From Martelella sp. NC20 (GTDB lineage: Bacteria; Pseudomonadota; Alphaproteobacteria; Rhizobiales; Rhizobiaceae): a stretch of 64,000 bases of DNA. Positions 59,476 through 64,000 of this stretch are shown here, in pieces; the stretch's first letter is position 1; each line of letters begins with the position of its first letter. Location of the stretch: the NCBI RefSeq assembly GCF_013459645.1, contig NZ_CP054863.1:1-64000 (forward strand). The letters are read 5' to 3'. The position numbers and the translations under genes were made by a program. The notes below the pieces were generated by a model. It searched no databases. It saw only the letters and a list, made by a program, of their open reading frames with translations, and was not told where the DNA came from.

Positions 59476-60191
59476 AACAGGTTGTCTTGTGCTTATCCGC
59501 TTTTTCGCTCGGCCTGGCATCGGTCGCGGCACATGCGGGATACCTGGATGCTCTCAAGGGACATGAGGGAGGCGACAGCTACTCGATCATCAACGAGAAG
59601 GGCACCGCGCTCGGCAAGTACCAGATCACGGCCGGTACGTGGGCCACGCTCGGATATACCCAGGGATCTGGTGGCAACTGGTCTAACTACACCTTCACAG
59701 ACAAGGCCCGCGCAGCCGGCGTCTCTTCGCTCGACGATCTCCGGTATTCCGAAGCCGGCAAGGCACTGCAAGAGCGTGCCGTGAACGAGCTGACTATCAG
59801 CAACTGGAATTCAATGAGTTCCCAAACACGCGGGCTTGTGGGTCAGACAGTTAATGGCGTGCAGATCACACAGGAAAGCCTTCTGGACGCGGCGCATTTT
59901 CTTGGCTCCGGCGCCCTGAATGATTGGGTCGCAAGCGGTTTTGATCCCAACGCGTTACCCGAGAGCTATCTCGCGGCCAATGGTCTGTCATCCTATGCGC
60001 AGCTGCAGGATCTCATCCTGAAGCGCATGGCATCCATCAACGGCAATTCATACGACGGCTTCGGATACACGAACAGCTATTCCGTCGGGGGAATGTATGG
60101 CGCGACCAGCGACTTTCCCGGCTTTGGATCAAAGCGGCCCGTTCTCATTCAGGAAGTGCCGCCATATCAGGGAGAAAAGAAAACGCTATGA
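59472..60191 (+). CDS. Lysozyme-like peptidoglycan hydrolase of transfer cluster
   Basis: A 239-residue exported enzyme (signal SLGLASVAAHA). The N-terminal domain opens LKGHEGGDSYSIINEKGTALGKYQITAGTW, with a Glu in HEGG fitting the catalytic acid of lysozyme/transglycosylase folds and GKYQIT a substrate-cleft motif. The C-terminal 60 residues are Gly/Tyr/Ser-rich. It would open the cell wall locally for the channel. It overlaps both neighbours by 4 nt. Confidence 0.75.
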   Translation: MKQVVLCLSAFSLGLASVAAHAGYLDALKGHEGGDSYSIINEKGTALGKYQITAGTWATLGYTQGSGGNWSNYTFTDKARAAGVSSLDDLRYSEAGKALQERAVNELTISNWNSMSSQTRGLVGQTVNGVQITQESLLDAAHFLGSGALNDWVASGFDPNALPESYLAANGLSSYAQLQDLILKRMASINGNSYDGFGYTNSYSVGGMYGATSDFPGFGSKRPVLIQEVPPYQGEKKTL

Positions 60192-60781
60192 AGACGCTTG
60201 TATTGTATTTTGCACCTGCCCTGATGCTGCACGCGGGATTGACCCATGCCGCAGAAGGAACCGACCAGATCGAACAGCTATTCGATTCCATGCTCGGCGG
60301 CCAAAGCGGCGCATGTACTGACACCGTCAAAATCAGTTTGACCGACGCAATCCGCGCAGGCATCGACACTGAGGTGGCACGAAAGGAAGCGGCGCTTCAA
60401 CAGCCGAAGCCCGTTGATGGCCTTGGTTGCCTGGACAACCTTATGAATCTGGACCTGGATATCGCCATTCAGGTTCCTGACGTGCAGGGCCTGTTCGATT
60501 CTGCATTGTCCAACGCAGAACAACAAATCTGCTCCTTTGCACAAGAAGCCTGGGACAAGGCCACGGAGCCCCTGACATCGGCGCTTCAGCTGCCGTCCTT
60601 CGACGGCATCTCGGTAGACAGCTTTGCCGGCGGTTCCAGTGACGTACTCGACTTCCGGTCCGTCAACATGGGTCTGTCACAGGGCGGCGACTATGGCGGC
60701 GACGCGGGCGTGAGAGATGCTGGCGCGAATTCGTTGCTGCGCGATACCTATCAGAAGCTCTATGGCACCGGAGGACAGTGA
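60188..60781 (+). CDS. Exported transfer-cluster protein, unknown
   Basis: A 197-residue protein with a Sec signal (LVLYFAPALMLHAGLTHA). Mature part: Cys at SGACTD, GLGCLDNL and QQICSFAQ, a predicted helical middle (DVQGLFDSALSNAEQQICSF) and a Gly/Asp-rich C-terminus. No domain recognised. Co-translated with both neighbours. Size and place recall VirB5/minor pilin-like proteins next to VirB6 in other systems, but there is no direct sequence support. Confidence 0.7.
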   Translation: MKTLVLYFAPALMLHAGLTHAAEGTDQIEQLFDSMLGGQSGACTDTVKISLTDAIRAGIDTEVARKEAALQQPKPVDGLGCLDNLMNLDLDIAIQVPDVQGLFDSALSNAEQQICSFAQEAWDKATEPLTSALQLPSFDGISVDSFAGGSSDVLDFRSVNMGLSQGGDYGGDAGVRDAGANSLLRDTYQKLYGTGGQ

Positions 60782-61890
60782 TGAAACACCTGATTTATGG
60801 CTTGTTGGTATCGGTTGCGAGTGTCGGACTGGCGAAGACGGCTGAAGCCGCATGCTCCTGCGGTGGCGTGCGCAACATCGTTGCCCAATACAGCAACAAG
60901 ACAATCCAGGACGTCAACGACCATACGACGGATGTCGGTCAGCAGATTGCGGATACTATCCTGAAAGGGGTCGCACAGCTGAGTGCCTATTCCAATCGAT
61001 CCGTCGAGGCGCAAAAGCGCATCGAGGATGCAGCACAGTTGAATGACACGCTGCGGGCGCGTCAGGACGCCCGCGGCCAGGCTGAGGGCGGTCGCTACGA
61101 TCCGGCAGCCTCGGCCTGCTTCGACCTTTCCGGGCTGATGCAATTTGGCGGCGGAACTGCTTCCTATGGCGTCGGCGGGACTGACGTCTCCAACCTGTCG
61201 CGCAATCGCTCGCGTGGCAACGGTGCTGAGGGACAGGCCGTGTCCCAGGGAGGGCTTGCGATCGCCAATGCGATTATCAAAGACCGGGACGAGCTGGAGG
61301 ACATTGGCGGGTTCAAAGATCCGACATCTGACGTTCGTTTCCTGACTGATGCACAGACACTGGACACCTCCGAAGGCAAGGTCGCTCAGGCATATGCGCG
61401 CATGGTCAACAATATGGTTGACCCGATCCCGGCAAAGCCAATTACGGAAGGCGAAGCGAAAACGCCGGCCGGCAAGGCACAGATGGCGGCACGCCAGGTC
61501 GACGCGACACGCCGGTCGGCCTCCCACGCCATTCTCTCCTACCTTGGCGACCTGAGCGCGCCGACCGGCAGCAGTGAGCTCGCCGATTGGGCCAAAAAGG
61601 CTGCACCGACCAACTACCCCTATAAAATCGGAGACAAGGTTTCGAAGCTTCAGGCTTTGGATATCTTCGTTGAAAGTCGCTTCCCGAATCCGGAATGGCA
61701 TCAGGCGGTTGCCAAGATGTCACCAGAGGCCGTTGAGCGCGAAAACCTTCTGACCAATGCGCTGCAGCTCTACGTCTCCTGGGAACGTTTCGGACTCGAA
61801 CGGCGACAGGCGGCCGCCCTGTCTGCATTGCTCGCTCTTCAGCTTGACGATCGTGACAGCAGGACAACCGTGATCCCGGTGAATGACTGA
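60781..61890 (+). CDS. Exported transfer-cluster protein (possible TraW counterpart)
   Basis: A 369-residue protein with a Sec signal (LLVSVASVGLAKTAEA) followed by ACSCGG. It is mainly helical, with two long helical stretches (DVNDHTTDVGQQIADTILKG and RQVDATRRSASHAILSYLGD), and a C-terminal helical end. GGAGG precedes ATG 60781, and the previous stop overlaps it. Its position, two genes before DotA, matches traW in IncI plasmids. I cannot confirm similarity. Confidence 0.65.
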   Translation: MKHLIYGLLVSVASVGLAKTAEAACSCGGVRNIVAQYSNKTIQDVNDHTTDVGQQIADTILKGVAQLSAYSNRSVEAQKRIEDAAQLNDTLRARQDARGQAEGGRYDPAASACFDLSGLMQFGGGTASYGVGGTDVSNLSRNRSRGNGAEGQAVSQGGLAIANAIIKDRDELEDIGGFKDPTSDVRFLTDAQTLDTSEGKVAQAYARMVNNMVDPIPAKPITEGEAKTPAGKAQMAARQVDATRRSASHAILSYLGDLSAPTGSSELADWAKKAAPTNYPYKIGDKVSKLQALDIFVESRFPNPEWHQAVAKMSPEAVERENLLTNALQLYVSWERFGLERRQAAALSALLALQLDDRDSRTTVIPVND

Positions 61891-62405
61891 TGAAAAGACG
61901 GCGGAACCGACAGGATGATCCGCACAAGACTGGCTGGCTTGCCCGACGCGGCGGCATGCACCAGCTTGCCTTCATCGTCACGTCCGGGTTTTCGGTCGGC
62001 ATGGCGGCATGGGATATTATCTCCAGCACGATGCGACCGAAGCGCTATTCGCGTGACAGGTTCTTCAAGACGGACGAAGACGGCGGCATCTCCCGCTTCA
62101 AGGCCCAGATATCTGGAATGAGCCAAAAGGAAATCGACGACGATGCCCGCGCCTGGCTACGGGAGCGAACGGTTTACACGATCATCCCGTTTCTTTGTCT
62201 CGCTGCGATCCCGGCCCTGTTTGCCTTCGGCATTTTCAGCATTTTCACGCTCATAGCACTCATCGTTTTGGCACTTTTGTTAGCGGCCAAGGCCATGAAA
62301 GCTGACTTTGCCTACTGGCAAATCCGACAGGGCCGTTTCGGCCCCTTTGCGGACTACCTCCAGCACCGTCTTCCTTACGACATGCAGATAATCAGGAAGG
62401 ATTGA
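61890..62405 (+). CDS. Membrane protein of transfer cluster (possible TraX counterpart)
   Basis: A 171-residue protein. A basic N-terminus (MKRRRNRQDD) precedes a soluble segment, then a pair of adjacent helices (FLCLAAIPALFAFGIFSIFT and IALIVLALLLAAKAM), and a C-terminal WQIRQGRFGPFADYLQHR. The RFGPFADYL segment is reminiscent of short VirB3- or TraX-type proteins. Immediately upstream of DotA. Unassigned otherwise. Confidence 0.7.
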   Translation: MKRRRNRQDDPHKTGWLARRGGMHQLAFIVTSGFSVGMAAWDIISSTMRPKRYSRDRFFKTDEDGGISRFKAQISGMSQKEIDDDARAWLRERTVYTIIPFLCLAAIPALFAFGIFSIFTLIALIVLALLLAAKAMKADFAYWQIRQGRFGPFADYLQHRLPYDMQIIRKD

Positions 62406-62408
62406 ACC

Positions 62409-64000
62409 TTGCGGCGATTTTTCAAAGGTCTGCCCCTGGCCTTCATCTTTACCAGTTCCGGCGCGTTCGCACAGGAAATCGATGTCGTGGACATTCTGTC
62501 CGGCGGCGGCGACGAACGGACGAACACCTATCTGAACATGATTTTTGGTCCGCTTTTTCCCGGACCGAACGACAAAACCCTGATCTCGGTGCTGATCTCG
62601 GACTTCAATATTCTGTTCTTCGCCCTCGGTGCGATCCTGTTGGCCTACAACATTATTATCGGGACGATGGAATCGGCGCACCACGGCGAGGTCCTCGGCC
62701 GACGTCATTCATCGCTGTGGGCGCCGATCCGCACATTGGTCGCAGCAGCGCTGCTCATTCCTATCCCTGCGACGGGGTACAATGGCGTTCAGCACGCAGC
62801 CGCCTATCTGGTGCAGTTTGGTACGGGCACAGCATCGTATTTTTGGCAGAAAAGCGTGGATCTCGTCTTCAACGACCATATGCCGATCGTTGGCACGGAC
62901 ATGTCCCAAAAGGACGGTCAGTTCATTCAGGCTGTTTGGCGCATGGAAATGTGCCGGGCTGTCTACAACGCTGAGGCTGCAAAGGGCGGGGCCGACATTG
63001 CCGGCATTACCAAAAACTGGCGGACAACCGCCAGCGGCAGCTTAGCGCTCTCCTATGACATGCCCAACTATCGGGGTGCGTGCGGCACGATCACGCTTCC
63101 TTCAGAAACCAAAGGTTTTCAAAGGGTCGCTGCCTCGTCGGACAAAACATACGCCGATTATGCAAAAGCCATGCGCGACGCAGTTACTCAGATCACCAAC
63201 AACTATGCGCCGATGGCGGATTCGGTCGCCTTGGCCGTTTCTCAACGGCAGCCTTTGCCCGAATATAGGGGCCTTGCAGATGACCTTGCGGAATGGCGCG
63301 AGCTCCATGCCAACATCCTCAAGGACTATATTGCAACAGACAAACTTCAAAAGGATGTGCAATCCGCGGCGGCCGAAACAGAAACGATCAACATCAACGG
63401 CATCGGCGACAAAGAGCAGAACGTCGACCTGTCGGCCAGCCTAAAGGATGGCGGATGGCTGCAAGCGGGCTACTACTATCAGCTGATCAGCCGCTTTACC
63501 GCAGACACATCAGCCGTGGCCGGAGGAATTCCGCAGACGACCCCCGGTGGCGCGATCGGGGCAACGGCCAATCCGAAAGGACGTGTCGGTGAGTCAATTG
63601 CCTCGCAGTATGACGACGCCAACTGGTATCTGTTCGGTTCAGCCCAGGGAGACGTCACGAAATTCCTTGAGAGTTTCGCCGGCACCTACAATGGTGTCGT
63701 CGAATGGTGGAACGAGAGCGTCGCCCGAAGCGATGTTCGCGCCTTTACCAACGAGCGCGCAGCCTTTGCGGATTCAACGGCCGACATGACATCCTATATG
63801 GTGTCTGCCGGCAATCTGTACGAAGCCTTCGACTTTCTGAACCCGGCTGCCAATGACGGCGACCCTATGGTGGGCCTGATCGCCGTCGGCAATCAGCTGG
63901 CGTTCTATAGCGGCGTCATCATGATTTCGCTTGCGGTACTGGCAGCGGTTCCTTTTCTCGGACAGTCCGTGATCGCGTTCGCCGGCTTCCTCGGCTGGGT
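62409..64000 (+). CDS. dotA: DotA/TraY-like protein, cut by window end
   Basis: Starting at TTG 62409, with AGGAAGGA 7 nt before it and 3 nt after the preceding stop, an open frame of 530 codons runs off the window. It begins with a signal-like RRFFKGLPLAFIFTSSGAFA. Helices follow near residues 70-95 (LFFALGAILLAYNIIIG), 115-130 (LVAAALLIPIPATGY) and at the end (VIMISLAVLAAVPFLGQSVI). The set TLVAAALLIPIP, AHHGEVLGRR and the large periplasmic loop fit DotA/TraY, a polytopic inner-membrane protein. Because of the TTG start and missing stop, a search for ATG-initiated complete frames would not find it. Confidence 0.85.
   Translation, partial: MRRFFKGLPLAFIFTSSGAFAQEIDVVDILSGGGDERTNTYLNMIFGPLFPGPNDKTLISVLISDFNILFFALGAILLAYNIIIGTMESAHHGEVLGRRHSSLWAPIRTLVAAALLIPIPATGYNGVQHAAAYLVQFGTGTASYFWQKSVDLVFNDHMPIVGTDMSQKDGQFIQAVWRMEMCRAVYNAEAAKGGADIAGITKNWRTTASGSLALSYDMPNYRGACGTITLPSETKGFQRVAASSDKTYADYAKAMRDAVTQITNNYAPMADSVALAVSQRQPLPEYRGLADDLAEWRELHANILKDYIATDKLQKDVQSAAAETETININGIGDKEQNVDLSASLKDGGWLQAGYYYQLISRFTADTSAVAGGIPQTTPGGAIGATANPKGRVGESIASQYDDANWYLFGSAQGDVTKFLESFAGTYNGVVEWWNESVARSDVRAFTNERAAFADSTADMTSYMVSAGNLYEAFDFLNPAANDGDPMVGLIAVGNQLAFYSGVIMISLAVLAAVPFLGQSVIAFAGFLGW

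Noticed and set aside
1..64000. CRISPR arrays, tRNA or rRNA genes
   Set aside because: I saw no regularly spaced direct repeats and no cloverleaf or rRNA core sequence on either strand. A covariance search would be needed to exclude an unusual tRNA.

Overview
The window looks like a plasmid or second replicon of an alphaproteobacterium of the order Hyphomicrobiales (Rhizobium relatives). The evidence is the high G+C, a RepC-type replication initiator at 47960-49252 (minus), and a type IVB (Dot/Icm, IncI Tra-like) conjugation cluster filling 49436-64000. Most genes on the left are transport and catabolic operons, separated by insertion-sequence debris, truncated genes and short repeats.

Layout. 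1-4.7 kb: an Inh/Omp19-like lipoprotein, then a three-gene operon for a Tat-signal-bearing LodA-like quinoprotein oxidase, its LodB flavoprotein and an exported RidA, then an IS5 remnant. 4.8-12.6 kb: an arginine/citrulline/ornithine module with an Lrp regulator, ornithine cyclodeaminase, CtlX-like citrulline hydrolase, a LysR regulator, a polar amino acid ABC importer and a ureohydrolase with an altered metal-binding motif. 12.9-19.8 kb: a sulfatase followed by a CUT1-type ABC importer (SBP, two permeases, ATPase), divergent from a LysR gene with a perfect 24-bp palindrome between them. 19.8-31.4 kb: a patchwork of SRPBCC, DUF1801, dihydrofolate-reductase-like, ArsR, HPP-CBS and MscS genes. 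It is broken by a complete IS21-family element, a truncated DUF4180 gene, a truncated LuxR gene, a 5'-truncated SDR gene, an amidohydrolase scrap, and three copies of a short unclassified repeat. 31.4-36.2 kb: a BCCT carrier translationally coupled to a lipoprotein that joins a ProX/OpuAC-like and a TAXI-like binding domain, then a choloylglycine-hydrolase-family enzyme. 36.3-43.6 kb: an outer-membrane barrel, an IS630-family element, an ankyrin protein, a nucleoside deaminase, a histidine kinase/FixJ-like regulator pair, a secreted HbpS/GlcG-like protein and a DUF4239 protein. 43.7-47.9 kb: an IS5 remnant, an oleate hydratase, a solo IS21 end, and a toxin-antitoxin pair framed by 40-bp inverted repeats, then an exported thermonuclease.

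The plasmid backbone starts with repC. Upstream of it and antisense to its leader is a candidate counter-transcribed RNA with its own promoter and terminator. The transfer genes form two divergent operons from about 54.1 kb. Leftward are a DsbC-like protein, DotI, DotH, DotG, IcmT and a small coupled ORF. Rightward are a DotF/IcmG-like coiled-coil protein, DotE/IcmC-like, IcmD-like, the DotO/IcmB ATPase, four exported accessory proteins including a peptidoglycan hydrolase, a membrane protein and DotA/TraY. DotA starts at a TTG and runs off the window. The coupling protein, relaxase, DotB, DotC and DotD are not in the window.

The items most worth following up are the exported LodA-LodB-RidA system, the BCCT-coupled double binding protein, the kinase/regulator/HbpS-like cluster, the cysteine-rich accessory block of the conjugation system, the candidate RepC antisense RNA, and the repeat family that replaces the 5' ends of unrelated genes.
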